A stretch of 64,000 nt of DNA from Arenicola marina (GCA_964019135.1 OZ025255.1:40392811-40456810), one strand, 5' to 3'. Counted from the first letter of the stretch, positions 1-11,690 are shown. Numbers and translations are program-made. Notes: a model not told the origin generated them from the letters alone.

Positions 1-436
1 GGTCTGGTGACTGGCGATTGCCGAGTGAGGTCTGGTGACTAGCGATTGCCGAGCGGGGTCTGGTGACTGGCGATTGCCGAGTGGGGTCTAGTGACTGGCG
101 ATTGCCGAGTGGGGTCTGGTGACTAGCCATTGCCGAGTGGGGTCTGGTGACTGGCGATTGCCGAGTGGGGTCTGGTGACTGGCGATTGCCGAGTGGGGTC
201 TAGTGACTGGCGATTGCCGAGTGGGGTCTGGTGACTGGCGATTGCCGAGTGATGTCTGGTAACTAGCGATTGCCGAGTGGGGTCTGGTGACTGGCGATTG
301 CCGAGTGATGTCTGGTAACTAGCGATTGCCGAGTGGGGTCTGGTGACTGGCGATTGCCGAGTGGGGTCTGGTGACTGGCGATTGCCGAGTGATGTCTGGT
401 AACTAGCGATTGCCGAGTGGGGTCTGGTGACTGGCG
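1..436. repeat. 28-bp minisatellite, about 15 copies, open at left edge
   Basis: A 28-bp unit starting GGTCTGGTGACTGGCGATTG repeats head to tail with few substitutions (GACTGG/GACTAG, GTGGGG/GTGATG). It ends abruptly at about 436 and probably continues left of the window. If the synaptotagmin gene on the minus strand continues left, the array lies in its intron. The open frames across it are by-products of the repeat. Confidence 0.9.
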
Positions 437-1163
437 AATATTCTGAATATTTAGGAATATTCCACTGGGGAATACCGATCCCACCGATTGTAAACCATAG
501 GCCACTGACCGGAGAACGCCGAGGGAGATCTGTCGACCGATGGGCTCTGACTCATATTGGCAGCCGCCGCCACTTCCGGTTACCGCTGTGCTTCCGGTTT
601 ATGGTAATCGAGAGGAGTTGCCATATGGAATCGACGCCAAATAGAATTACTATCGCTATTCACGAGGAAACTTATTAACATCGTCTATGCTTTACTTGGA
701 TGCCGCCGGGTCAACCAACGCGGTTGTATTGCGCTGATATAACGCATACCTTGTACATATCTATGTCACTTGAATAAACATATCATAGAAGGCAGATAGG
801 CATCTTTTCTATATCATATTGCAATATCTGCGGATTGGGGATGGGGTAGGAGGGAGGTCCGGTTTGAATAGGTTTTAACGTGACTAAACAATTATATTTT
901 TATACGGAATATTTTAGCTCCTATATATTACTTAGCAATGTGACCGGTGTGCATTTGTCTCCATCATAAATATACACGAGAACTGTCATCATGTCATGCC
1001 GGGTATATAAAGGCCGTGGTCTAAGGTTATAAGAGTGCAGCTGCCCCCAGAGTTGTTTATTTCTTTTCTTCACGAATAGATCTCTGTATGGCGTGACTTC
1101 TACCCTCGGTCCCCGTGTCGTGAGTCGGGGGCAGATGTCTCGCCGTGGTCCTCGAAAGAGTGA
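437..1163. other. unique DNA, no feature recognised
   Basis: Non-repetitive stretch between two minisatellites. I see no coding similarity, RNA gene or transposon end here. Confidence 0.6.
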
Positions 1164-4100
1164 GTGGGGCAGAGAGAGAAAGGGAGGGGGAGGCAGAGAA
1201 AAAGAGAGAGAGGGTGGCAGATAGAGAAAGGGAGCGGGAGGCAGAGAGAGAAAGGGAGAGGGAGGCAGAGAGAGAAAGGGAGGGAGAGGCAGAGAAAGGA
1301 AGAGGGAGGCAGAGAGAGAAAGGGAAGGGGGGGGGGCAGAGAGAGAAAGGGAGAGGGAGGCAGAGAGAGAAAGGGAGAGGGGGGCAGAGAGAGAGAGGGA
1401 GGGGGGGCAGAGAGAGAAAGGGAGGGGGGGGGGCAGAGAGAGAAGGGGGGGGGGCAGAGAGAGAAAGGGAGAGGGAGGCAGAGAGAGAAAGGGAGAGGGA
1501 GGCAGAGAGAGAAAGGGAGAGGGAGGCAGAGAGAGAAAGGGAGGGGGAGGCAGAGAGAGAAAGGGAGAGGGAGGCAGAGAGAGAAAGGGAGGGGGGGCAG
1601 AGAGAGAAAGGGAGGGGGGGGGCAGAGAGAGAAAGAGAGGGAGAGGCAGAGAGAGAAAGGGAGAGGGAGGCAGAGAGAGAAAGGGAGAGGGAGGCAGAGA
1701 GAGAAAGGGAGAGGGAGGCAGAGAGAGAAAGGGGGGGGGAGACAGAGAGAGAAAGGGAGAGGGATGCAGAGAGAGAAAGGGAGAGGGAGGCAGAGAGAGA
1801 AAGGGAGGGGGGGGGGGCAGAGAGAGAAAGGGAGGGGGAGACAGAGAGAGAAAGGGAGAGGGAGGCAGAGAGAGAAAGGGAGGGGGGGGGCAGAGAGAGA
1901 AAGGGAGAGGGAGGCAGAGAGAGAAAGGGAGGGGGAGACAGAGAGAGAGAAAGGGAGAGGGAGGCAGAGAGAGAAAGGGAGGGGGAGGCAGAGAGAGAAA
2001 GGGAGAGGGGGCAGAGAGAGAAAGGGAGAGGGAGGCAGAGAGAGAAAGGGAGGGGGAGGCAGAGAGAGAAAGGGAGGGGGAGGCAGAGAGAGAAAGGGAG
2101 GGGGAGACAGAGAGAGAAAGGGAGAGGGATGCAGAGAGAGAAAGGGAGAGGGAGACAGAGAGAGAAAGGGAGAGGGATGCAGAGAGAGAAAGGGAGAGGG
2201 AGGCAGAGAGAGAAAGGGAGGGGGAGACAGAGAGAGAAAGGGAGGGGGAGGCAGAGAGAGAAAGGGAGGGGGAGACAGAGAGAGAAAGGGAGAGGGATGC
2301 AGAGAGAGAAAGGGAGAGGGAGGCAGAGAGAGAAAGGGAGGGGGGGGGGCAGAGAGAGAAAGGGAGGGGGAGACAGAGAGAGAAAGGGAGAGGGATGCAG
2401 AGAGAGAAAGGGAGAGGGAGGCAGAGAGAGAAAGGGAGGGGGGGGGGCAGAAAGAGAAAGGGAGAGGGAGGCAGAGAGAGAAAGGGAGAGGGAGGCAGAG
2501 AGAGAAAGGGAGGGGGAGACAGAGAGAGAAAGGGAGGGGGAGGCAGAGAGAGAAAGGGAGGGGGAGACAGAGAGAGAAAGGGACAGGGATGCAGAGAGAG
2601 AAAGGGAGAGGGAGGCAGAGAGAGAAAGGGAGGGGGGGGGGGCAGAGAGAGAAAGGGAGAGGGAGGCAGAGAGAGAAAGGGAGGGGGAGGCAGACAGAGA
2701 AAGGGAGGGGGAGGCAGAGAGAGAAAGGGGGGGGCAGAGAGAGAAAGGGAGAGGGAGGCAGAGAGAGAAAGGGAGAGGGAGGCAGAGAGAGAAAGGGAGA
2801 GGGAGGCAGAGAGAGAAAGGGAGGGGGAGACAGAGAGAGAAAGGGAGGGGGAGACAGAGAGATAAAGGGAGAGGGGGGCAGAGAGAGAAAGGGAGGGGGG
2901 TGGCAGAGAGAGAAAGGGGGGGGGCAGAGAGAGAAAGGGAGGGGGAGACAGAGAGAGAGAAAGGGAGAGGGAGGCAGAGAGAGAAAGGGAGGGGGAAGGC
3001 AGAGAGATAAAGGGAGAGGGAGGCAGAGAAAGAAAGGGAGGGGGAGGCAGAGAAAGGGAGAGGGAGGCAGAGAGAGAAAGGGAGGGAGAGGCAGAGAAAG
3101 GGAGAGGGAGGCAGAGAGAGAAAGGGAAGGGGGGGGGGGGCAGAGAGAGAAAGGGAGAGGGAGGCAGAGAGAGAAAGGGAGAGGGGGGCAGAGAGAGAAA
3201 GGGAGGGGGGGGCAGAGAGAGAAAGGGGGGGGGCAGAGAGAGAAAGGGAGAGGGAGGCAGAGAGAGAAAGGGAGAGGGAGGCAGAGAGAGAAAGGGAGAG
3301 GGAGGCAGAGAGAGAAAGGGAGGGGGAGGCAGAGAGAGAAAGGGAGGGGGAGGCAGAGAGAGAGAAAGGGAGGGGGAGACAGAGAGAGAGAAAGGGAGAG
3401 GGAGGCAGAGAGAGAAAGGGAGGGGGGGGCAGAGAGAGAAAGGGAGGGGGGGCAGAGAGAGAAAGGGGGGGGGCAGAGAGAGAAAGGGAGAGGGAGGCAG
3501 AGAGAGAAAGGGAGAGGGAGGCAGAGAGAGAAAGGGAGAGGGAGGCAGAGAGAGAAAGGGAGAGGGAGGCAGAGAGAGAAAGGGAGGGGGAGGCAGAGAG
3601 AGAGAAAGGGAGGGGGAGACAGAGAGAGAGAAAGGGAGAGGGAGGCAGAGAGAGAAAGGGAGGGGGGGGGGGCAGAGAGAGAAAGGGAGAGGGAGGCAGA
3701 GAGAGAAAGGGAGGGGGAGACAGAGAGAGAGAGAAAGGGAGAGGGAGGCAGAGAGAGAAAGGGAGGGGGGGGGGCAGAGAGAGAAAGGGAGAGGGAGGCA
3801 GAGAGAGAAAGGGAGGGGGAGGCAGAGAGATAAAGGGAGAGGGAGGCAGAGAGAGAAAGGGAGGGGGAGGCAGATAGAGAAAGGGAGGGGGAGACAGAGA
3901 GATAAAGGGAGAGGGAGGCAGAGAGAGAAAGGGAGAGGGAGGCACAGAGAGAAAGGGAGAGGGAGGCAGAGAGAGAAAGGGAGAGGGAGGCAGAGAGAGA
4001 AAGGGAGAGGGAGGCAGAGAGAGAAAGGGAGAGGGAGGCAGAGAGAGAAAGGGAGAGGGAGGCAGAGAGAGAAAGGGAGAGGGAGGCAGAGAGAGAAAGG

Positions 4101-5985
4101 GAGAGGGAGGCAGAGAGAGAAAGGGAGAGGGAGACAGAGAGAGAGAAAGGGAGAGGGAGGCAGAGAGAGAAAGGGAGGGGGAGGCAGAGAGATAAAGGGA
4201 GAGGGAGGCAGAGAGAGAAAGGGAGAGGGAGGCAGAGAGAGAAAGGGAGAGGGAGGCAGAGAGAGAAAGGGAGAGGGAGGCAGAGAGAGAAAGGGAGGGG
4301 GAGGCAGATAGAGAAAGGGAGGGGGAGACAGAGAGAGAAAGGGAGGGGGAGGCAGAGAGAGAAAGGGAGGGGGAGGCAGAGAGAGAAAGGGAGGGGGAGG
4401 CAGAGAGAGAGAAAGGGAGAGGGAGGCAGAGAAAGGGAGAGGGAGGCAGAGAGAGAAAGGGAGGGGGAGACAGAGAGAGAAAGGGAGGGGGAGACAGAGA
4501 GAGAAAGGGAGGGGGAGGCAGAGAGAGAAAGGGAGGGGGAGGCAGAGAGAAAGGGAGAGGGAGGCAGAGAGAGAAAAGGAGAGGGAGGCAGAGAGAGAAA
4601 GGGAGGGGGAGACAGAGAGAGAAAGGGAGGGGGAGACAGAGAGATAAAGGGAGAGGGGGGCAGAGAGAGAAAGGGAGGGGGGGGGGCAGAGAGAGAAAGG
4701 GAGAGGGAGGCAGAGAGACAAAGGGAACGGGAAGGCAGAGAGAGAAAGGGAGGGGGAGGCAGAGAGAGAAAGGGAGGGGGGGCAGAGAGAGAGAAAGGGA
4801 GAGGGAGGCAGAGAGAGAAAGGGAGAGGGAGGCAGAGAGAGAAAGGGTACGGGGAGGCAGAGAGAGAAAGGGAGGGAGGGGCAGAAAGAGAAAGGGAGAG
4901 GGGGCAGAGAGAGAAAGGGAGAGGGAGGCAGAGAGAGAAAGGGAGAGGGAGGCAGATAGAGAAAGGGAGGGGGAGGCAGAGAGAGAAAGAGAGGGGGAGA
5001 GAGAGAGAGAAAGGGAGAGGGAGGCAGAGAGAGAAAGGGAGAGGGAGGCAGAGAGAGAAAGGGAGGGGGAGACAGAGAGAGAGAAAGGGAGAGGGAGGCA
5101 GAGAGAGAAAGGGAGAGGGGGCAGAGAGAGAAAGGGAGAGGGAGGCAGAGAGAGAGAAAGGGAGAGGGAGGCAGAGAGAAAAAGGGAGAGGGAGGCAGAG
5201 AGAGAAAGGGAGGGGGAGGCAGAGAGGGAGAGGGATGGGCGGCAGAGCGAGAAAGGGAGAGGGAGGCAGAGAGAGAAAGGGACGGAGAGGCAGAGAAAGG
5301 GAGGGGGAGGCAGAGAGAGAAAGGGAGAGGGAGGCAGATAGAGAAAGGGAGAGGGAGGCAGAGAGAGAAAGGGAGAGGGAGGCAGAGAGAGAGAAAGGGA
5401 GGGGGGGGCAGAGAGAGAAAGGGAGGGAGAGGCAGATAGAGAAAGGGAGAGGGAGGCAGAGAGAGAAAGGGAGAGGGAGGCAGAGAGAGAGAAAGGGAGA
5501 GGGAGGCAGAGAGAGAAAGAGAGGGGGAGGCAGAGAGAGAAAGGGAGAGGGAGGCAGAGAGAGAAAGGGAGGGTGAGGCAGATAGGGAGAGGGATGGGCG
5601 GCAGAGCGAGAAAGGGAGAGGGAGGCAGAGAGAGAAAGGGACGGAGAGGCAGAGAAAGGGAGGGGGAGGCAGAGAGAGAAAGGGAGAGGGAGGCAAAGAG
5701 AGAAAGGGAGGGGGAGGCAGATAGAGAAAGGGAGAGGGAGGCAGAGAGAGAAAGGGAGGGTGAGGCAGATAGGGAGAGGGATGGGCGGCAGAGCGAGAAA
5801 GGGAGAGGGAGGCAGAGAGAGAAAGGGACGGAGAGGCAGAGAAAGGGAGGGGGAGGCAGAGAGAGAAAGGGAGAGGGAGGCAAAGAGAGAAAGGGAGGGG
5901 GAGGCAGATAGAGAAAGGGAGAGGAAGGCAGAGAGAGAAAGGGAATGGGGAGCAGCAGAAGAGAGGGCGAGAGACAAAGGGTAAA
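1164..5985. repeat. 4.8-kb polypurine minisatellite, about 24-bp unit, roughly 200 copies
   Basis: The plus strand is almost wholly A and G. The core unit is GGCAGAGAGAGAAAGGGAG followed by a G-rich run of variable length, and the single C in GGCAG is the only regular pyrimidine. Higher-order copies containing GGGATGGGCGGCAGAGCGAG recur near 5232, 5593 and 5780, so blocks as well as single units have duplicated. All three minus frames and two plus frames stay open for hundreds of codons (Ser/Leu/Pro-rich or Arg/Glu/Gly-rich) only because the unit has no stop; these are not genes. If the synaptotagmin gene continues to the left, its pre-mRNA here would be a long C/U-rich tract. Confidence 0.93.
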
Positions 5986-6286
5986 GAAAGATAGAAAGGC
6001 TGAGGAAGAGAGAGCGACCGAATAAGGCGGGGGACTGATCGTGTTGGGGAAAGGGGGGGGGGTGGGGGCGCGCTGGACCAGACGTTTTCTGGGAATCCCG
6101 CGTCGTACGGTCCCAAGACATAGCGGCCAGAGAAAATCCAATTACCCCGGGCCCGGCTGCCAGGCAGGAAGTGGACGGTCCATATTGCTGAGGGGGCGAT
6201 ATAACAGAGAACCACACCCATCCACCCCTTCGCGCGGTCCAATCTACGCACGCAATGTAGACGGGAATTGAAGGTTTACCTACGGC
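5986..6286. other. unique spacer, no feature recognised
   Basis: Short GC-rich spacer between the purine array and the next minisatellite, with a G run near 6052-6062. Nothing else is seen. Confidence 0.5.
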
Positions 6287-6582
6287 GCGGTGGCGGCAAT
6301 TAGGTCTATATCTGCATGTATTCGCGGTGGCGGCAATTAGGTCTATATCTGCATGTATTCGCGGTGGCGGCAATTAGGTCTATATCTGCATGTATTCGCG
6401 GTGGCGGCAATTAGGTCTATATCTGCATGTATTCGCGGTGGCGGCAATTAGGTCTATATCTGCATGTATTCGCGGTGGCGGCAATTAGGTCTATATCTGC
6501 ATGTATTCGCGGTGGCGGCAATTAGGTCTATATCTGCATGTATTCGCGGTGGCGGCAATTAGGTCTATATCTGCACGTATTC
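6287..6582. repeat. 37-bp minisatellite, 8 copies
   Basis: Eight near-perfect units of 37 bp (GCGGTGGCGGCAATTAGG and on) fill exactly 296 bp. Only the last unit differs (CACGTATTC for CATGTATTC). The near identity suggests recent amplification. Confidence 0.92.
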
Positions 6583-7089
6583 GCACGTCTCACATTTATA
6601 ATCTCGGGTTATAATTGTATATGTATACAGCCCCGGGTGGACTTTATCAGTCTGTACTACCGCGGCTTTCACGGCGTACAGGGAGGAAGCTGCAGGTGGG
6701 TGGACGGGCAAAGATCTGAGAGATTTGCCCGTCCTACAGCCACAGAACTGAGGCTAGGTGGATGCCAGGCGTGCCACGTTGCACCTGGCGTGGTGCTAGT
6801 GGGTGGGCGGACGTGTTAATGCCGATGGCGACAATACAGGGGCCGCCATGAATAATAAACTGTCTGGCCGCTAATGAGGACGTCATTGTGCCGTGTTGGC
6901 TACCGTGGGTTTAGCAACGTTCGAAAAAGGGAGTCACACATCGGAGGACTTTCACAGTGGCTTCCCGCAGTCCTAATAGGTAGGGGTATGTATATAGCTC
7001 CACGTACTGTATGCCAACGATCAGTATCTACAGATATGTATGACAATGAAGTCGGCATATTTAAGGCCTCGTTGTAATGGTTATTATCA
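6583..7089. other. unique DNA, no feature recognised
   Basis: Non-repetitive stretch between two arrays. A short inverted pair (GGACGGGCAAATC and GATTTGCCCGTCC) lies around 6702-6734 and could form a hairpin. No coding exon is recognised. Confidence 0.5.
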
Positions 7090-7480
7090 TTATGGTTGGC
7101 CTATCAATGCCTCCGCACCATTATGGTTGGTCTATTAAACCCCTGCAGCATCATGGTTGGCCTATTAAGACCCCTTTCACATTATAATTTGTCTTTTAAG
7201 ACCACTTCACCATTATAGTTGGGCTATTAAGACCCCTTCACCATTATGCTTGGCCTATTAAGACCCCTTCACCATCATGCTTGGCCTATTAAGACCCCTT
7301 CACCATTATAGTTGGCCTATTAAGACCTCTGCATCATTATGGTTGGTCTATTAAGACCCCTTCACCATCATGCTTGGCCTATTAAGACCCCTTCACCATT
7401 ATAGTTGGCCTATTAAGACCTCTGCATCATTATGGTTGGTCTATTAAGACCCCTTCGCCATTATGGTTGGTCAATATCAA
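7090..7480. repeat. degenerate 31-bp minisatellite, about 12 copies
   Basis: Units built on CCATTATGGTTGGCCTATTA with AAGACCCCTTCA between them. Copies at the left are more diverged than those in the middle, and a two-unit block (CATCATGCTT then CATTATAGTT) is itself repeated. Confidence 0.85.
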
Positions 7481-7825
7481 TATCACTGACAGACAACTAA
7501 ACATGTGTGAATGGACAAATGTCTAGACAAATTAAAACAGCGAAATTAACATGACAAATAAATTCATATTAAACCGCTTGCTGCGATGCAATATTAATCA
7601 ATATCATAGTGTCGCTATTTTAGTAAAGCAATGACATCTGTGACCTTTATCATTATACACAGATCACCGTGTGTATTAGAAAGTCCATTACAAGAATAGT
7701 GGCAGTGGTCACAATAATAATTACAATACCGTTATATTATATGCTGGCATAACGGCCGTGAGACATGACCAATTTGACATTGAATAACCTCGAATGAACT
7801 GTAACGGTGCATTATTAACATCCAT
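7481..7825. other. AT-rich unique DNA, no feature recognised
   Basis: AT-rich spacer up to the left end of the MITE. Nothing recognised. Confidence 0.5.
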
Positions 7826-8206
7826 TTAAAGCAATATACTTACATGCGCCATCTTAGATTTTTTACATTTTAGAATCAAGACTAAAAGTATTTCAAAATG
7901 TATGATGATGCATATGTTTTATATCTCTTTGAGTCTGTAAAACAAACATTTCAACGTAAAACTGCGCGGTCTATTTTTATCGCGCGCGGACGTGATAGCG
8001 AGCCGCGGTCGACATCACACACAAAATACCGAACGGCGAACAGGCGCAGGGATATAAAGCCGGCCACCAACTTCTGCTCCGGTGACCAAATTGCTTCTCT
8101 CGGGATAGCCCACAGGCTTTCAGGATTTAAATTCAAGACAGAATGTACTTATTTGACATGAAGAAGAGGTTGGCAATACAAAAAATGACGGAATATATTG
8201 CTTTAA
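7826..8206. mobile_element. MITE, copy 1 (TTAA-ended, 381 bp)
   Basis: The element begins TTAAAGCAATATA and ends with the inverted complement TATATTGCTTTAA, a terminal inverted repeat of 13 bp. A second copy with the same ends and the same GC-rich interior (TATCGCGCGCGGACGTGATA) lies at 12492-12871. It has no coding capacity, which fits a miniature non-autonomous DNA transposon. If the outer TTAA is the target duplication, the element would be piggyBac-like with AGCAATATA ends; if TTAA is part of the repeat, another superfamily is possible. The family call is an inference. Confidence 0.75.
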
Positions 8207-8431
8207 TAATATCATTTAATGAGTGTTTAATGAGTTTACACATTTAATTGTGTAAGAGCTCTGCCAACATTCGCCTCCGCCACCCTTCACCCCGTAGACT
8301 CAGTCCCTCGTACTCTCACCCATATACACCACGGTCTCTGTCTCCATGTCGCTGTATTATCTCTAGCGTTATACCATACCATCATTACTTGTGTTACGCG
8401 CGCCACTGTTCGGTGACTGTGTGTGACTGAC
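8207..8431 (-). other. intron side of the synaptotagmin donor
   Basis: Sequence downstream of the synaptotagmin exon on the minus strand, starting with the donor GTCAGT just left of 8432. No further synaptotagmin exon (C2B) is found between here and position 1, so the gene is expected to continue beyond the left edge. Confidence 0.5.
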
Positions 8432-9300
8432 CTTGATGTGTCTGGGCGAGATGTCCCGGCAGATGGTCATCTCCTTCTGCCCCAGCTCGGCCCCAGCCAG
8501 AGGGTAGATCACCTCCCCAATGATGTCATCGCGCGAGAAGCGATCGAAGCTGAGGACGACGAAGTGCAGCGTCGTCTCCGGAATCTGGTTGGCGTCAATC
8601 CCGTAGAAGGTGAAGATCTCGTCGTAGACCGGATTTAGGGTCTTGCGGAGGACGCGAGTCTTGACCTTGTGGCGTTTCTCCGGCAGCAGCTGCAGCTTCA
8701 CGTAGGGGTCGCTGCTTCCCAGGTTGGGGTCCTTGGCCGGCAGGTCGCACGCCTTCAGGATGGTCACCATCAGCGCCGTCTTCTGGCTGTCGTAGTCAAC
8801 CGTGAATTGGAGATTGCCCAAGGTGATCTTCTTCACGTCGTCCTCACTCTTCTCCTTGATGCTGTCGGCCTTCTCGGCCCCCGGGGACCTCGCGCCGGTC
8901 TCCTTCTCCTCGTTCTCCAGGTACACCATATCCTTGGGCTGGTCGGCCCCACCCTGGAGGCTGCCACCGGTGGGGCTGCGCGACACACGACGCTCCTGGC
9001 CGCCCGTGGGGGACTCACTGTCGAGCAGGTGGCGCGAGCTGCCCCCGCCACCCCCGCCGCCCTGCCCGGCAGACCCTTTGGACTGCGAGCTCTTGGCGGA
9101 GGCTGTACTGCGCAGACTCGGGCTGTTCTTCACCCCGCTACTTCCGGCCTCTTTGAGCCCCTTCTTGATGGCGGAGGACAGCCGGTTGGAGGCTGAGGAG
9201 GAGGAGGCTCGTTTGTTGTAGCAGCGGAAGGCACATACCGTCATGCCGACCAGGAAAGCCACCACACCCCCGACGATACCAACCACCACGTACCAGTGAA
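8432..9300 (-). CDS. synaptotagmin-4/11-like, exon with transmembrane segment, linker and C2A (partial)
   Basis: Synaptotagmins are vesicle membrane proteins with two C2 domains that couple Ca2+ and phospholipid binding to exocytosis. This 869-bp exon gives 289 codons after two split-codon bases. It is flanked on the minus strand by acceptor TTGTTTCAG and donor AAG|GTCAGT. Residues 3-24 form a transmembrane helix followed by basic/Cys residues (CAFRCYNKR). Residues 30-165 are a Ser/Gly-rich linker with a run of seven Gly. Residues 170-289 are C2A. The block KTRVLRKTLNPVYDE and the motif VLSFDRFSRDD are typical of Syt4/Syt11. Counting in exon residues, the Ca2+ ligand positions are Asp190, Asp197, Ser250 (Asp in Syt1), Asp252 and Asp258; the Asp-to-Ser change is the known Syt4/11 signature. 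The N-terminal exon (to the right) and the C2B exons (to the left) were not found. The paralogue assignment is by motif only. Confidence 0.88.
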
Positions 9301-9329
9301 CTGAAACAAGATAAGGCGAGCAGTGACTA

Positions 9330-9375
9330 ACCAGGAAAGCCCCCACACCCCCGACGATACCAACCACCACATACC
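9330..9375. repeat. 46-bp duplicate of the synaptotagmin exon edge
   Basis: Positions 9330-9375 repeat 9249-9294, the part of the exon encoding the transmembrane segment, with 44 of 46 bases identical. The copy sits in the intron just upstream of the acceptor (minus strand), so a piece of exon edge has been duplicated into the flanking intron. Confidence 0.85.
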
Positions 9376-10329
9376 GGCGTCATCGTGTCTATCTAAGGAA
9401 AAGACATAAATATTATTATGGTAAAATGTTACATTAGTTAACGTTACTACTTCAAGAAACATCGGAAGAGCAGGCTGATAGAATGGTTGCGTTGGGTTTG
9501 GGCATTTACTAACGGCAGTAAAACTGATTAAAGTAAACAAATCAGTTTTTCACCGTGATAGTCAAAGTAAATTCCTCGACCGTTATAAGTTATTCTGTAA
9601 ATAATTCGTTCATTTGTTCACATATTGGTGAAACAGTAACTTTAATATCAAAGAAATCTTATACACGCGGTTTAACAAAACCGCACCAAAGGTAAATAAT
9701 TAACCGTTCAAAAGGTGTGTGTACTACGTCATAGATGTATGTGTAGTCGACAATACAATTATTCATTTGTAGTAAAGTCGGTAAGTGGTACGGCATTGAT
9801 TAGAGAGGCTCAAGGTGAAAAGGGCAACCAACTCGTGGCTGGAGGGGTGACATGTAACACTGCGGTCGTCAGAACGTGTGTCGTGTGTCGTTAGTTCTAC
9901 GATGGACGCCGTGTGAGATTGTGACATCCCCAGTGGAGCTCTCCACGACATCCATATAGGAAACCATTGCCACCTATGCACAGGTAGGTGCGATAATAGC
10001 ATTAGTATACAGTAATAAGGATTATCTGGCTACTTTTCAGTTGTGTAATAGATTAACATTGCTGTTCTTGGGCAGGTTGTTGCGGATCAGAGATATTAAC
10101 AGGCTGTAGGTGTGTACAGCCTAATATTACATTAATTTAATCACATTATAAATATTCACCGGGGCTCTATCGCCCGGGCTCCATCACCCGGTCTTCATCA
10201 CCCGGTCGGAGCTCTCAGGAGAGTTACAAACGCGACGACGGTGTCAATGTTCAAAGTGACCTTGACATGTAGGTTACGACTGGCACGTGCGCGGGTCTAC
10301 TGAAATCTCTTACCACAGCGGCGAGGGTG
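9376..10329. other. unique DNA 5' of the synaptotagmin exon
   Basis: No further synaptotagmin exon, promoter or transposon could be recognised. A short triplicated motif (CACCCGG / CGCCCGGGCTCCATCACCCG) lies at about 10158-10206. Confidence 0.5.
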
Positions 10330-11690
10330 CCGCGCGCGCATGGCACGGGTAGCGCGCGCTCATTGCACGGTTAGCGCGCGCTCATTGCACGGGTAGCGCG
10401 CGCTCATTGCACGGGTAGCGCGCTCATTGCACGGGTAGCGCGCTCTTGGGCAAACCAGGGGTCGACATGTAGTGCCGCGTGCTCATTGCAAGGGTAACGC
10501 GCGCTAACTGCACGGGTAACGCGCGCTCATGGCACGGGTACCGCGCGCTCATTGCACGGGTACCGCGCGCTCATGGCATAGGTAGCGCGCGCTCACTGCA
10601 CGGGTAGCGCGCGCTTATTGCACTGGCACCGCGCGCTCATTGCACGGGTAGCGCGCTCTCATGGCACGGATACCGCGCGCTCATGGCACGGGTAGCACGC
10701 TCATGGCACGGGTAGCGCGCTCTCATGGCACGGATACCGCGCGCTTATTGCACTGGCACCGCGCGCTCATTGCACGGGTAGCGCGCTCATGGCACGGGTA
10801 CCGCGCGCTCATTGCACGGGTACCGCGCGCTCATGGCATAGGTAGCGCGCGCTCACTGCACGGGTAGCGCGCGCTTATTGCACTGGCACCGCGCGCTCAT
10901 TGCACGGGTAGCGCGCTCTCATGGCACGGATACCGCGCGCTCATGGCACGGGTAGCACGCTCATGGCACGGGTAGCGCGCTCTCATGGCACGGATACCGC
11001 GCGCTCATTGCACGGGTAGCACGCTCATGGCACGGGTAGCGCGCGCTCATTGCACGGGTAGCGCGCGATCATTGCACGGGTGGCACGCGCTCACGGCACG
11101 GGTAGCACGCGCTCATGGCACGTGTAGCGCGCGCTCATTGCACGGGTAGCACGCGATCATTGCACGGGTGGCACGCGCTCACGGCACGGGTAGCACGCGC
11201 TCATTGCACGGGTAGCACGCGATCATTGCACGGGTGGCACGCGCTCACGGCACGGGTAGCTCGCGCTCATTGCACGGTTAGCACGCGGTCATTGCACGGG
11301 TAGCGCGCGCGCATGGCACGGGTAGCTCGCGCTCATTGCACGGGTAGCACGCGGTCATTGCACGGGTGGCACGCGCTCACGGCACGGGTAGCGCGCGCTC
11401 ATAGCACGTGTAGCGCGCGCTCATCGCACGGGTAGCGCGCGCTCATCACACGGGTAGCGCGCTCATTGCTCGGGTAGCGCGCTCTCATTGCACGGATACC
11501 GCGCGCTCATGGCACGGGTAGCGCGCTCTCATGGCACGGATACCGCGCGCTCATGGCACGGGTACCGCGCGCTCATTGCAAGGGTAGCACGCTCATGGCA
11601 CGGGTACCGCGCGCTCATTGCACGGGTAGCGCGCTCATTGCACGGGTAGCGCGCTCATTGCACGGGTAGCGCGCCCTTGGCCAAAGCAGG
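10330..11690. repeat. 22-bp CpG-rich minisatellite, about 60 copies
   Basis: The unit is GCGCGCTCATTGCACGGGTA with variants (CATGGCACGG, TACCGCGCGC, AGCACGC). A block of several units is duplicated: the stretch beginning near 10576 is repeated from about 10838. The junction sequence CTTGGGCAAACCAGG at about 10445 recurs in altered form (CCTTGGCCAAAGCAGG) at the right end near 11674. Alternating GCGCGC tracts and many CpGs are present. Confidence 0.92.

Noticed and set aside
1-436. CRISPR-like array (also considered for the other minisatellites)
   Set aside because: Units are contiguous tandem copies without unique spacers, and the DNA is eukaryotic.
921-6373. Three minus-strand reading frames of about 1,700 codons rich in Ser, Leu, Pro and Phe, and plus-strand frames rich in Arg, Glu and Gly
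   Set aside because: All frames are open at once because the purine repeat unit contains no stop. There is no domain, no codon bias and no frame preference.
8369-8431. Reading-frame extension of the synaptotagmin exon past 8432
   Set aside because: The extension follows a good donor (AAG|GTCAGT) and its residues do not resemble the synaptotagmin sequence after C2A.
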